Source: Cladobotryum mycophilum (lineage: Eukaryota > Ascomycota > Sordariomycetes > Hypocreales > Hypocreaceae). From it: DNA of 64,000 nt. Where the stretch lies: the NCBI GenBank assembly GCA_036429605.1, contig CM071591.1, positions 62,001 through 126,000 on the forward strand, in the 5' to 3' direction. This document shows, in pieces, positions 11,073 to 23,399 of the stretch. The notes under the pieces are model-generated. The model was not told the DNA's origin. It saw nothing but the letters and a program-made list of their open reading frames with translations, and did not search any database. A program made the position numbers and the translations under genes. The stretch's first letter is position 1. The number at the start of each line of letters is the position of its first letter.

Positions 11073-12227
11073 TCAATTGTTTACCAGTGTACTTCCATTC
11101 AATTCCAAGACCGAAATAACAGCATCAATAACCCGCTTGACGTCCTCTTCCGTCATTGTAGAGAAGAACATTGGCAAGGTCACGATGGACCTTCCAATGC
11201 GCTCTGTGACTGGGAGCATCCCCTCCTTGTAACCACGCTCTCGGTAGAGTTTGAAAAGATGAATTGGTGGATAATGATACCCAGTGCCAATTTGATGCAG
11301 GGACTGCATCTTTTCGCAGAAATCTTTTCGCAGGAAATGTACGGGTAGGACTATCTGGAACAAGTGCCGGTTGGAGTTTTCCAATTCTGCAATGGGTAGT
11401 TTCACTCCATAGCGCCCCTCAAAATCAGGGCCAAAACCTGTAAAGTAAAACTGCGCCAGAGTGCGTCGTTTTCTCGTGATGGCTTCTAGCTGTCGAAGCT
11501 GTTCAAGCCCAATGATCGCGGCAATCTCGTTCATATTCAGCTTTCTCCCTAGAATGTCGACTTCCATCTCGCCATACTCATTGCGCGTGATGCCCTGCAT
11601 GTGTAGTTTCTCTGCAAGTGCAGCCTCATTCTCATTGTTCAAGACGAGACAGCCTCCTTCGCCCGTGGTCATGTTCTTCGTTGCCTGGAAGCTAAATGCA
11701 ACAATATCTCCAAAGGAGCCTATGCGCTTGCCCTCAAATGTGGTACCAATGGCTTGGGCAGCATCTTCAATCACTCTGAGGTTGTGTTTTCGAGCCAAGT
11801 CCAGTATGCGAGGCATGTCAGCCGGCATCCCAGCCAAATGAACTGGAATGATAGCTTTCGTGCGCGGAGTAATGACTCTTTCGACCTCATTTGTGTCAAT
11901 ATGGCGCGTAGTCCACTCAATATCAGCAAATACGGGTGTAGCCCCAACAGCGAGAATGACGTGAGCAGTGGCAACCCAGGAGAGCGATGTGGTGATGACT
12001 TCATCTCCCGGACCAACGCCGGCTATCCGCAGTGCAGTCTCCAGGCTGCTTGTGCCTGAATTAAAAGTTCTCACTGGTCTTCCACCGAAGAAATCAGATA
12101 GAGCAGTCTCCAAGTCTTTCACTTTGGGCCCTGCCGTGAGCCATCCCGAGCGCAAAACGTCAGAGACGGCTGAAATGGTACGCTCGTCAATGCTAGATTT
12201 AGTAAAGGGTAAGAACGGCTGGGTCAT
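11073..12227 (-). CDS. ArnB-like PLP aminotransferase (DegT/DnrJ/EryC1 family)
   Basis: Intronless, 384 residues, the length of bacterial ArnB. ArnB transfers the amino group of glutamate to UDP-4-keto-arabinose, giving UDP-4-amino-4-deoxy-L-arabinose, the step between the two ArnA activities. The N terminus FLPFTKSS..SGWLTAGPK, ITPRTKAIIPVH, EDAAQAIGT (D155 for the PLP ring nitrogen) and FQATKNMTTGEGG (Schiff-base Lys K184) follow the family. The late segment IGTGYHYPPIH matches the ArnB-type IGTGxH better than other sugar aminotransferases I can recall. The gene is convergent with the ArnA-like gene, so the two could share a terminator region. Another nucleotide-sugar aminotransferase (PseC- or DesV-like) is possible, but the neighbour makes the ArnB role by far the most economical. 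Confidence 0.88.
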   Translation of the reverse strand: MTQPFLPFTKSSIDERTISAVSDVLRSGWLTAGPKVKDLETALSDFFGGRPVRTFNSGTSSLETALRIAGVGPGDEVITTSLSWVATAHVILAVGATPVFADIEWTTRHIDTNEVERVITPRTKAIIPVHLAGMPADMPRILDLARKHNLRVIEDAAQAIGTTFEGKRIGSFGDIVAFSFQATKNMTTGEGGCLVLNNENEAALAEKLHMQGITRNEYGEMEVDILGRKLNMNEIAAIIGLEQLRQLEAITRKRRTLAQFYFTGFGPDFEGRYGVKLPIAELENSNRHLFQIVLPVHFLRKDFCEKMQSLHQIGTGYHYPPIHLFKLYRERGYKEGMLPVTERIGRSIVTLPMFFSTMTEEDVKRVIDAVISVLELNGSTLVNN

Positions 12228-14230
12228 GTTGACATGAAATCTTGATCAATGACAGTGTACATAAGCTAATGGATCTACGGGTCGTCGTGAGGAGAACCAA
12301 TGCGTTCATCTAGGTCAAAATGTTGTAGCCACCGAAACGAAACGATCTCGATGACCACGCGTCGTGCATGCTACACAGACTAAACACCCTAATCACTCAC
12401 TAGCATCAATTAGACTTAGGGTTTATCGCCCGAGAATAGGCCAGACCATCGCGGTAAAATTGGTGTTTCTCGCAGGTCAGTAGGATGAGTAACAATCAGG
12501 AGAAAACAGGCAATACAGTTTGTCAAATCTTGAGGCAAAAATGAAACTAGCAGATCAAGGAGAGCCATCACATGCACGAAGTAGATTGAGTCGATTGAGT
12601 AGGTTTTATAGGAGGGTAAAGCGAAATGACAACATCATCTATACAGCTGCTAAAAAAGCAAGTATAGAAAAGAAATGTATCTAACAGGCCAGGGCCGTTA
12701 CAGGAGTTAGAGGTTAAGAGAGGAAAGGAAGGGGAAAGGAGTTGGGAGGAATTAGAGTTAGAACACTGGTTTGAAGAAACAAGAAACAAGAAGAAGAAGA
12801 AGATAGAGCACATCTTTGATGTTTCCGGCTGTTAACAGGTGCAAAGAGAGAACATGCACTTTATTTTCTCTTATTCACCAAAGCTTTACATGGAGAGGTG
12901 ATCACGTGATCTCTACAAGCACACATTTATTGATGTGCACGTTAATCAACAGTAAGCTTGCAAGAGTGAATCTTTGTCCCAGATGAATGTGTAGTCACGT
13001 GGCATCCAAGAATATCCAGAGATGCAAACGGAGCAATATTATCCCGGTCCCGGAGAGGCCACCCATGTCGGAGGATTCTTCCCAGGAGTATGGAGTAGTT
13101 TACCTTATTAGTTAAACCACGCGTGCTACAAGCACACAAGTACTCGAAGCAACTTCAGCATGTAGTAAAGTCTTCAGTTGTGTTAGTGACCTCAAGGATA
13201 TGATAAAGGGCAGATGTGATTAGAAAGCAAATACCGACTACTTAAGTGATTTTTCTATGAGAGTATGCCGCGAAGCATCTTTGCCGCCGCAGCCATGGCA
13301 TTTTCGTGTTTGAGTCGTAGGCTGTCAGTAGCCGGTTTCCAGGTTGCTATCTGATGCCTCACTACCTATACAGACCTTCTAAAACTCATCTCAAAGGCTA
13401 TGAGATGGCTCTAAGGATAGGAAGGGATTATTAATTTATTTCCTCATTAAAAATAATAAAATATCTGCTTTTATGTTTTTAAATCCATTACTATAACATT
13501 CTTTTGTTTGTTTTATATGATGTTCTAGTTGTTCTTCTCATGGCGCAACCCCAACACCACCCCCGGGTCATGCATACATCTAATTGAATCTCTTTTAGTC
13601 ACACCTTCAGTTCTAATAGATAAACTGTTTTCAAAACCCCTCTATTCAGCTCTATCAAGATATCAACCTCACGATCTAAATTATCTTTATTAGGAACCAC
13701 CTCAAACACTACATGAGCCTTCACCTGGTAACCTGCACTTATACATCTATTACCCGAAGCAGTGTGTTAAGCATACAATTCTACACGGGCTTGACTATTT
13801 GTTTAATTGCTGTCCCCAGGGCTGGAAGTAGTCTACCCAGCCTCTACTGTTCACAAAGACATCCATGATTGATTAATTAAGCTTAATTCATAGCCGTCTA
13901 CTTAGCGCTTCGGGGTGTACTATTCTAAATTGCAGCGTATCATTGCCTTGAAAACAGCGTCTTCAGCTTGGCTTAGAATACTCAAGTGCCCTGCGCCACT
14001 ACTGCACTAATGACGTGGCCTGCTTCATTTCCACTTTCCATTCACTCCCAGTTTTTTTGTCTTCTCTCGTCCTCCTTGGACTATCGACCTTACTTTTCTT
14101 TCTCTTCCATTAACCGTCTATTCCACTATATTCGCTTTGCAAAAAGATTCCGATTTTATCTCACCAACCGCTTCAATTTAAGCTCCAATTGACACGTTCT
14201 GAGCTTCGCTTCTTCCCTACTGACTTGGCT
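12228..14230. other. 2-kb intergenic region with purine-rich tract
   Basis: No supported gene. A purine-rich stretch (about 12705-12805, runs of AAG and GGA) lies upstream of the ArnB-like gene. Two CACGTG-type E-box cores occur near 12904 and 12996. About 13430-13510 is AT-rich. The last few hundred bases are pyrimidine-rich, as in fungal promoters, ahead of the antiporter gene. Confidence 0.45.
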
Positions 14231-15833
14231 ATGGCGGAACGTCACAGCCATCCCGCCGCCAACGGCTCGGGACACAGCGATGAGGTGACCCCGCTGCTCC
14301 CAACAATAGCAGCACGCCATGAGCATGGCCATGTCTCCGGCCATACTGCTCACGAGGGTGAGAGCGGCAGAAGCGGTTTTCACCCTCGCCACTTCTTCAT
14401 TGTACTTTGGCGGAGCTCATGTACGGCTTCAATGCTGGTCAACGTCCTCTGGCCTTTCGTGCCCGTCGCCCTGGTGTTGCACTTCCTGCCCGGTCTTCAC
14501 CTCTGGAAATTTATTATAGCTTACATCGCCGTTATACCCACGGCGAACCTCATTGGCTTTGCGGGCCAGGAGTATGCGCGGAAGATGCCTAAAGTGGCGG
14601 GCATTTTGATTGAGACGACTTTTGGATCCATTGTCGAAATTATCCTCTTCGTCGTCCTGATTGCCAAGCACACGGACAAGACAAATAAAGGTAGCGGTGA
14701 TGAGGGAAACCTGATCCCAATCATCCAAGCTGCTATCCTTGGAAGTATTCTTACAAATCTGCTACTGTGCCTTGGATTGTGCTTTTTCTTCGGCGGGTTA
14801 CGCCGCGCCAGCCAACAATTTCATGCCATTGTGTCCGAGGTTGGCAATGGGCTCCTCTTGGTCGCCGCTTTTGGCCTACTCATTCCCAGTGCTTTCTACT
14901 CAGCACTAAAATCGGAGGTTGTGTCTGATCTTCCAGGATTTGGTGTGCTTCACGAGAGCTTTACTGAAGGGAAGCTCCAACAGGACGTTTTGCGAATCAG
15001 CCAGGCAACCTCAATTGCTTTGATTGTGGCTTTCTTCCTTTATATCTGGTTCCAGGCGAGCAGCCAGCACAGCATCTTTGATGAAGTCATTGAACATGAC
15101 GAGCGCCAAGACACTGATCGTGAAGCAGATATGGAGAAGCCCAAGTTCACCATGACGGAGACCATTGTTGCGCTAGTCATCTCGCTGACTCTTGTGGCAG
15201 TGCTGCTCGTCTTTCTTGTCGATGGAATTGAGCATGTGGTAGAAAGCGGCGTTCCGGACCAGTTCTTGGGGTTGATTCTCCTCCCGTTTGCAGAGAAGGC
15301 AGCCGAGCATTTGACTGCTATTGATGAGGCTTGGGGTAAGATTTTCAATCTACCTCTACTACTAACGTATATCGCATTTGGAATATTCAGCTAACAAACA
15401 ACTAGATGGTGCTATTAATGTCGCCCTTTACCATTGCCTTGCTCCATCTATTCAAACAGCCCTCTTCAATGGCCCATTAGTCGTCATCGTTGGTTGGGCC
15501 ATGGGCAAGCCCATGGATCTGAATTTCGAGATATTCATGGTTGCATTACTCGTCCTCTCTATTTTAGTTGTAGGGAACTTCCTCCGCGACGGGGAGTCGA
15601 ATTGGCTAGAGGGAGCCTTGCTTGTGGTAAGAGTTATCACCAAAGCTCTACTTCTCAACGGCAACTAACTGAAACAGATCGTGTATGTCATTGTGGCTAT
15701 TGCTTGTTGGTATTATCCAAACCCTGACGTGGCTACCTCGAATGGTATTCAAGACTTGTCGACTGGCAACGCCACGATAAGCATCGAAATGCTTCAGCAA
15801 CTTCGACAGCTACTAGATGCACATTCGAAATAA
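14231..15833 (+). CDS. Vacuolar-type Ca2+/H+ antiporter (CaCA family)
   Basis: Multi-pass membrane protein that should move Ca2+ into the vacuole in exchange for protons. Exons 14231-15335, 15391-15626 and 15678-15833 encode 498 residues. A His-rich hydrophilic N terminus is followed by about eleven hydrophobic segments. The two alpha-repeat signatures of the family are seen: TFGSIVEIILF in the first half and GLILLPFAEKAAEHLTA..APSIQTALFNGP in the second, each with its essential Glu. An acidic linker (EVIEHDERQDTDREADMEKP) separates the halves. The start is the ATG at 14231; an in-frame upstream extension begins only at a TTG. Both introns are canonical. No link to the neighbours is evident. 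Confidence 0.92.
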
Positions 15834-18059
15834 TAGGGGAAATTTACACTTCCTCCACGACCACATAGTCGTACAAAGCCTTTGTCCGATCTGTCAGATC
15901 AATAGCTTGAGACAGAGGTGGGAGAAAAATACAGGATGAAAATGTTCTTATTGTGTCGCCTTTTTATTTTTTTAAGGAGAACGACAAGCTCAATTCCGTT
16001 GTTGACGCGGAGTCATGAGGAGTGGGACAGACGCCTTGGGGGCCATTGTGGTAGGGAGTGTCGCTCGTGGCCATTTTGTTCTCATCACACAGTCTAATTT
16101 GCGTCTGAGCAAACCGGGCCCGAGCTAAACCTTGACGTAACATGCAAGAAAAATGAGCGAGTCTATATTATCGATCCATCTACCATGACGAGATTGGATA
16201 GTGTAGAGGTAAGATCGAAGTGGTCAAGTAATTTACACTCCGAGCTTGTGTGCCGAACTTGAATCTGTTCTTTCCAGCGTGATCACGCGTTTCCATTTTA
16301 AACTCATGCCATCCTTGAAGATTTTAAAGTCATCAGGCAAGATTGACTACAAATCTTTCAACCTATTCCAGCTTCGTGAGCCCTAAAACTGGGATGAGAG
16401 AGGAATTAGTTGCAATGCTGAATTCCATGCTTGTTCACATATCAGTCAACCCAGATACTTACTATCAAGGGCTTAACTGCCTAAGATGGCATACCCCTCG
16501 GTGCATCAGCAAATATCTTTGAAACCTCCACAACTGATTAACAAAGGTTACAACGTTCAAACATGGGCATTTCTGCTGCCACAAAAAGTGTGTTGATCAA
16601 TTGTAGGGGTGTAGAATACAATCGCAAGGACTATTTATCACAAACCTTGTCTCTTAATAGGAAAAGAGAGCCCTTGATTCTGTATCTATATTCCCTCCTG
16701 ATAAAACATAGGATATTTACTTCATAGCTTACAAACAATGCATAGTAAAGATCAAACTAATCGAAAGTACTGAGCAGTAAGAGACTGGTGCCCAGCGTCT
16801 CTGGACCGTGGTGGATATATAGAGGCAGACATATGAGTGGTTAGACTAGATTATGCGTACCACACAAAATGCAATGAGACTATTGACAGATGCATAAAAA
16901 TAGAGTTACAGTCTTAACCTAGAATGCTTGAACAATGAAATACCATTTGCATGGCTTTTAATAGTCTTTCTCAATCTACTCCGTGGTAGAACCTTTAAAT
17001 TTCTCACTTCTACTTCTCGATCACTAGATGTCTTGCCTCCAATGATACCAGTAGACTCATAAAGTTGCCCTCATAGCCTTAGATAATAATTCCATATGTG
17101 AGACTTTCCCAGGTTGAACTTGGTCCCAGCTAAAATCTAACTGTCTAGGATACATACACAAACTCTCACAGAATCCAGAAACAGCCTGAAATCAAGTCAA
17201 AGCACCATGTATATTCACTGCAATCAGCTGGTTCATGGGCGTTGGTCTTGCGGACAAGGGAGTAAGTCCCCCTTTTGTAGGCAAAAGTTGTAGAGGGAGC
17301 TGTTCTATTTGAATGCCATTGTTACTACCAAGTGCGTGTTTCCTGCCGCTCCTTCTGTTCCGTCAAGCTGTTGTCCGATAGCGAGACGGAAATGCAGGGG
17401 CCAAATGCCGAATGAGAAAGGTTGGTTGCTAGGTGAACAGATAGACATCGGATATTACTGTAATACGGAGTTCGGAGTGGCTTAAATCCAAGTCATGCTT
17501 GACAATCTAAGGCGGCTCGTATAACACGCCTGGATCAAAGAGTGGCCCACTTGCGGCTGTCGGATAAGCGAGAAAGTGACCATATTTCTTTACAAATACA
17601 AAGCAGCCCTGAGACTGTGCGGGTTTGACTTGTCGCTGGAGATCATCAAAGCAATCTTCGTAGACCTCCTGCACTTCTATTTCCCACTGGCCGTCCATTT
17701 ACTCATATTTTTATCGCGAAGCTATGATTCTCATTAATTTGACCAATGAAGAGAAGAAATATCCACTGCAATCCTCTCCATAGACAAGATTTCTTCGTGA
17801 ATTGACCGAAAGGGTTTTGAGTAAGATATGAGAAGCTGTTTTTGTGTATGTGATAGGGTACAATCGCCGAGTTCTGACATCGGCGTACATAGTGTCCATA
17901 TGAACTGTAGGTATATGCAGTCAACAGCACCAGAAAGTTCAAGTCAGGAAACTGATGAAGGTTGTAAGAAAGATGCTTTTTCGGGGCGCGTAGTGGAGAA
18001 TAGATGTCTAATTTTAATTATGATTATTCCAAGATAGGTGCAGACTTACTTTTTAGTGT
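15834..18059. other. Gene-poor intergenic region
   Basis: About 2.2 kb without a supported gene. A 63-codon minus-strand frame at 17507-17698 is the best candidate but has no start context, no splice partners and no known family. Base composition drifts toward AT at the right end. Confidence 0.45.
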
Positions 18060-18895
18060 AATCTAACCCAATAGGATATGGATGAGGTTGGTGTGTTATT
18101 TATACTGTTAATATTAATTTATTTATATAGGTTTTAATTTTGTAGTTAAATAGTAAATATGGTATTTAGTACTTGTATTTTTTCATACATTTATTTAATA
18201 AAGTATAATAAATAATAACATAAAAAACAAAAGAAATTATAAGTACTTGAGGTTTTAAAATCACTTATAAGTAAATAAATTTCTGTTTATTAATTACACT
18301 TAATATTATAATTACTTATATATATAATTATGTGTATAAAATAAAATACTATAATTAAGTATATTATATTATGTTTATATATAATTTTATAGTAATTACA
18401 ATAGTAAAAACAAATAAGAAAAACTAATTTATAAATATTATAATTTAAAAAACATTTAAAGAAAATAAAAATAAAAATAAGTTAAATAAATAAAAAGTAA
18501 GAATTAATTATTAATACTATTATACAAAAGTATAAATAATATGTTTGTATTTTTTAAGCTATTCTAGTATTCGCTTTTTTAATATCCTAAATTAAAACTT
18601 AAGCTTCCTTATGCTAAAGTACACCTAGCTCTACTACATTATAAATAGTTAAATAGTTAAATAGTTAAATAGCAAGTTATTAATATTATTATTTACTATT
18701 AATCCCTGTTTACTATTAGTATATAAGATAAATCTTTAACATTTGAACTTTTTACTTAGCTTTCTTTAATCTATCACTAATAGTAATACTATAATCTATA
18801 TAATCTAAAAACGCCTAAAACATTCTATTATCTTTAAATTCAACTTCATATTATTAAACATCTTATATATTATAATAATATGTAAATTATATAAG
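18060..18895. repeat. AT-rich, RIP-like repeat relic
   Basis: About 830 bp with almost no CpG and very many TpA steps, unlike the flanking gene sequence. The 14-mer GCTAAAGTACACCT at 18613-18626 and its surroundings resemble 25352-25365, and 18515-18600 resembles 25035-25130 with extra C-to-T changes. This looks like a mutated copy of the repeat found left of the transposon island. A short tandem (TAGTTAAA)n is present near 18649-18672. Confidence 0.6.
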
Positions 18896-18929
18896 CTTCT
18901 AAGCTATGCCTAATTTAACTAACCCATGT

Positions 18930-20010
18930 TCAATCCTCATACAAGACCAAGCATCGCACCTCAATAGAACGACGTTTAGGGACCTTTTGAGGGGCATTAT
19001 GGTCTTCAAATGCACCATGGGCCATTCCCACAACGTTGTCACTGCCCTCGTGTGCAGAGTCATAATCAACAAACAACAGGGCCTCATCAGGAGCCAAATT
19101 GCTAACGTAGTAAAAGTTAAAATGCGACTGTGGTCGTAGCGCAACAAAGTGTGTCTTGTAATTATGGAGCGTGAAAATCGGGGCTGTGTCGCGGTTGTAT
19201 GAAACGGTGCGGGAGTCAACGAGAGCTAGTGGCCATTGTCGAACAACATCTCCGACAGGGCGCCAGATATTAATAATGCCCCAGCGCTTTCCGAGCCAGC
19301 GGGTGGCTTCTTCATCGCCTAGAACGCGGCGGAGGTTGACCTTGGCAGTTTCGGCATCGTTATCCATGTGGAAGTTAGGAAGCGGCTTATTTGAGAACTT
19401 ATAAGGGTCGTGGATATTCGTGTTCTGCAATATGGTAAGCTTGACAATGTAAGAGAGATAAGGGGTAGACACTTACATGCTCAATACGGCGATGGCGGAA
19501 GTTGTATGGGATTGCTCTGATGGCTCCGGTCCTCTCCTTTACTAACTTCTCGCACTCTTCAAAGTACGGCCCACGAACGAAAGCCTCGACATCTTTGCTA
19601 TCAGCTTGGAGGAGTTTGTCTTCAGACAGCACTGATGGTGCGTGAACCCACTCGATGCCTTCAACACCAACTGTAGTCTTAGGCTCAAAGGTACGTAAAT
19701 CCGTAATGTCGACAACTTTCTCGAGACTGGTTCCAAAGTTGGTCTCGTGTTCACGGCCCTTTTCGAAATTAAGAAAGGCGGGCTTGCCATCCTTAGTTGG
19801 ACCCAGAAAACGAATAGTGCCTTTAGTCTTGGAAGGCGTTCTCCAAGGAGCGTGCTCAAAGGGCTTGCTCTTGTTCCAAATCGGGAGGTCAGGAGTGTAA
19901 ATGTGAGATAGCTCACTCGCAAGAGTAGCTTGGTTACGTCTTCTGGCTACGCTTGCGTAGCCAAGGCGACTATAGATTGCTAATGATGGACGGGTAGTGG
20001 TAGAAAGCAT
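18930..20010 (-). CDS. AsaB/CmcJ/GA4-desaturase-like oxidoreductase
   Basis: Two exons, 20010-19477 and 19424-18930, joined across a canonical 52-bp intron, give 342 residues. The protein belongs to the fungal family named after CmcJ, AsaB or GA4 desaturase, whose members occur in many secondary-metabolite clusters. Most have no proven reaction; oxidation or desaturation is usually assumed. Family landmarks seen are PYNFRHRR before the intron, FHMD at about 196-199 (possible metal-binding HxD), INIWRPVGDVVRQWPLALVD and a C-terminal Asp/His-rich end. A TATATAAAG box lies on the minus strand at 20102-20110, about 90 bp upstream. It is divergent from the MFS gene and may share regulation with it. 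A second member of the same family sits at 59642-60802. Confidence 0.82.
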
Positions 20011-21293
20011 CTTGAGTTGATTGATACTAGTTGTAATGTAGCTAGAAAAGAAGAGTAAAGTAGAAGATGTTTTCTTGACAGTGTTGGTTACCTGTTGTGA
20101 GCTTTATATACAATCTAGACTAAGGATTTTAATCCTAGTATTCTTTGAATCACAGGTTTGTTTAACGGCAACTAACCTACACATCCTCTATCGAATCAAC
20201 CTATTAATTGACCTCTTGAGTCATATTGGCAATTCATTGCCGTTACAGCAATCAAGCCCCCTTGAGCCTGTTACAATCAAGGCATTCAAAGCAACTCTGA
20301 CCTGACAAGGTTTAATCTGCGTGCTGACAAGATCATCTTGGTGCTGTAGTTGATCAATTACTAAAAAGAGTAAGAAATTACTTTCCCTCTGTTCTGTTAT
20401 TGTTAACGTCGCTAATGTTCACTGGCATTTACATTGAGTCATAGAGCTAGGAGGCTATAGGCAAGGATTCAGTCAAAGGATCTGTCTGCATAAGCACTCT
20501 TACTGATTGCCTTACCGAGAGCCGAGAAGATTACAATCAGTCAATAAAAAATTCTTATGAGTCATGTAATGACCAGGGGATGCGGCACTGCAGTAGTTAA
20601 AGACCTGGCTTGTCCTTGGTCCTTTAACAAAGCTTGTAAATTGTTTATCTAAGTAATCGACAGGGTAGCTTTATTATTTTCTCACGGGTCTTTTCTAGTA
20701 CTAAAACACAAGAAGTGGAATATCTAATAGCTTAAGCTTATACAAGCATAGATACAGTAAGGGTCCATGTTCCGCCCGGATTAATTAAGACTTTAGGATA
20801 TCATATATTTTATAAGACAGGTCACAGGGTCTCCTGCTAAATGCCAGTGTATGTAGGACATGTGCTTTTTATGTAATATCTGATATCTCTAGACTATCTT
20901 TATATTTATCCATAACGCACAGACTCTATTAACCAGTATTTTGAGTCATGCAAAGGATTACATGAGGGTTGTAATATGTCATTTATTATTACTTAAATAT
21001 TATACAGTATACGAATACGTCTTATACTGAACTGCTGGCATTTAGGATATTATTACTTAAAACGTAAAGGATTATCTTCTAGTCATATAAGCAACATAAG
21101 TTTAACTCACCGCATCCTATTGTAAAAAATTTTTTCCAAGGCTTAAGGCTCCCAACCACCCATGGGGCGGAAACTTAACTCGTATTTGTAGTGTTCTTTG
21201 TCCGAATCCTAGGATAAACTCTGATTCTCATATACTCCCTGACTGGAATTATTCTTAAGTCTACCTGAATTGCTTCCAGTCGTCTCAACCACA
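20011..21293. other. Shared divergent promoter region
   Basis: About 1.28 kb between the divergent AsaB-like and MFS genes. The middle part (20650-21120) is AT-rich. No gene is supported; it should carry the upstream control sequences of both neighbours. Confidence 0.5.
20102..20110 (-). promoter_or_regulatory. TATA box of AsaB-like gene
   Basis: TATATAAAG read on the minus strand, about 92 bp before the ATG at 20010. Position and sequence fit a fungal core promoter. Confidence 0.5.
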
Positions 21294-23220
21294 ATGTTAT
21301 CCGCAGATCCAGCCACCGCCGTACCTGAATCCAAAGAAGAAATAGTACTGGCACCAGACAAATCAAGCTCCTTAGAGGAGAGTATCGAGTCTCCACGACA
21401 TATTGCCCAGGATGTCCAGAACACGGAAGTGTACTCGATATACACGCAGCGGCAGAAGAATTTTATCGTCTTTATGTCCGGTTTAGGAGGCTTCTTCTCC
21501 CCCTATCTGCAAACACATACCTCCCAAGTATCCCAAGCCTGGCCGCTATCCTTGGTGTGTCGCCCTCGTTGATGAACCTTACTGTGACTGCCTTCTTGAT
21601 CTTTCAAGGGCTTGCACCATCCTTCTATGGCGACCTTGCTGACATGGCGGGTCGTCGCCCGGCATATCTGATTTCTTTCATTATCTATATTGCCGCAAAT
21701 ATTGGTTTGGCTGCCCAGACATCGTACCCGGCCTTGTTTATCCTCAGATGTCTCCAGGTGCGTTAACCATGAAAATAGTTTGTTCAACTAAGTATATCTG
21801 ACATTGATTGGCAGAGCTCGGGCTCGGGCGGTACTTATGCATTGAATAGCGGTGTGATTGCTGATATCTCCACAACAGCTGAGCGTGGCAAGTACATGGG
21901 TGCAGCGCAAAGTGGCATCATGGTATGGACATATGATAACTTTGTATCTGTATGTTTTATCTGCTAATTAAGTACTTTGCTAGCTTGGTCCAGCACTTGG
22001 TAAGACTTGGTCAACATACCATGATGACTTCACTAGCCAGCTACTAATTGTGTGAAAGGGCCCGTCATAGGAGGTCTCCTCGCTCAATATCTCGGCTGGC
22101 GATCCATATTCTGGTATTTTAGTTTTCCAGACATAACCAATCCAAATATTTCATAGTCACTGACAAGACTTGCAGGTTTTTAACAATCGTATGTCGACGG
22201 AGAGCCTGCTCTGAAGGTTTGACTGGACTGACAGTAAATAGTTTGGCGGCGTATACATCATCGTGTTTGCCATTGCCGTTCCGGAAACAGCCAGAAAGGT
22301 AGTTGGGAATGGCTCCATCCCACCGAGTGCATGGTGGAGTCGCTCCGTGCTAAATGAGTTTGCTCGTCGTAGAGCGGCGTCCGACGGCGTGACATCCACA
22401 CAACAACTGCCAAAGCCCGCCAAGTTGAGATTCCCGAATCCGCTAAAGGCACTAATGATTATTGTTGAGAAGGATTGTTCTGTGATTCTTCTCTATAATG
22501 CTATTATCTATACATCCTGGTATACGGTAACAGCCAACTTGGCCAACCTGTTGTCAGAGATCTACCACCTCGACACACTGCAGATAGGCCTGTGCTATAT
22601 GTAGGCCTCTCGGGAAGAGTTTTAGTCTTAAAGGAGATGCGCTAACGATCAAATTTCAGCCCTTTTGGAGTGGGAGCAGCGCTTTCCATCATTGCCAACG
22701 GATACATCCAGGACTGGAACTATGCGCGCATCGCTCGCGCCAACGGTTTTCCCGTCAATAAGAAGAAGGGCGACGACTTGTCTAAGTTTCCCATTGAGGA
22801 AGCTCGGCTGAACATTGTCTGGCCGCTCATTTACGTGGGCGCCGCCGCGACGATTGGATTCGGCTGGGCAGCTAACATGCAGACGCACATCGCCGTTCTT
22901 TTGATCCTCACATTTGTCATGGCTCTTTTTCTCACCGCTTGTTACAACAGCATGAACCTCCTGCTCGTTGATCTGTATCCCAATTCGCCTTCAACGGCTT
23001 CGGCTGCTAATAACTTGATGCGATGCCTGATGGCAGCGGGGGTTCTGCAGTCATTGAGCCTATGATTCATGCTATGGGAATCGGATGGGCGTACACATTT
23101 ATCGGTCTAGTTCTTATTGTGTTGAGTCCTATGCTTTATGTTGTTACTAGATATGGACCAGGATGGAGAGAAGAACGAAGGGTCCGACTCGCAAACAAAG
23201 CAGCAGCTAGTGTGTGTTAA
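21294..23220 (+). CDS. MFS drug:H+ antiporter-1 type transporter (two frame breaks)
   Basis: Plasma-membrane exporter of the DHA1 type, probably for a metabolite or toxicant. Seven exons: 21294-21757, 21815-21922, 21984-21999, 22059-22113, 22176-22188, 22242-22600 and 22660-23220. All six introns are canonical and every phase fits. Landmarks are FFSPLSANTYLPSIPSL in TM1, the loop 2-3 motif GDLADMAGRRP, GPVIGGLLAQYLGWRSIFW, and a large central loop. Two single-base losses break the frame: in C5 at 21499-21503, inside TM1, and in G5 at 23038-23042, near the penultimate TM. With both bases counted, the sum is 1578 nt (525 residues), a normal length. As written the gene would be dead; sequencing error is equally likely. 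It lies between two enzyme genes and could export their product. Confidence 0.82.
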
Positions 23221-23399
23221 GCCGACACTCACGACCATAATATCCAAGGCCAGGAATTAAAAGGCCACACGTAGACTAAAAGAAAATAGAGGGCAGGGCA
23301 CTGCGATCACTCCATGCGATATAGCAAGTGAAAAGCACAGTTAGGGCTAGAACTAGAATATTGCTGGTGTTGGAATCAAATGTCCAGCGTCACCACAGG

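Noticed and set aside
17507..17698. 63-codon minus-strand frame ending in LYEPP
   Set aside because: Isolated, without upstream exon or recognised domain; could be chance.
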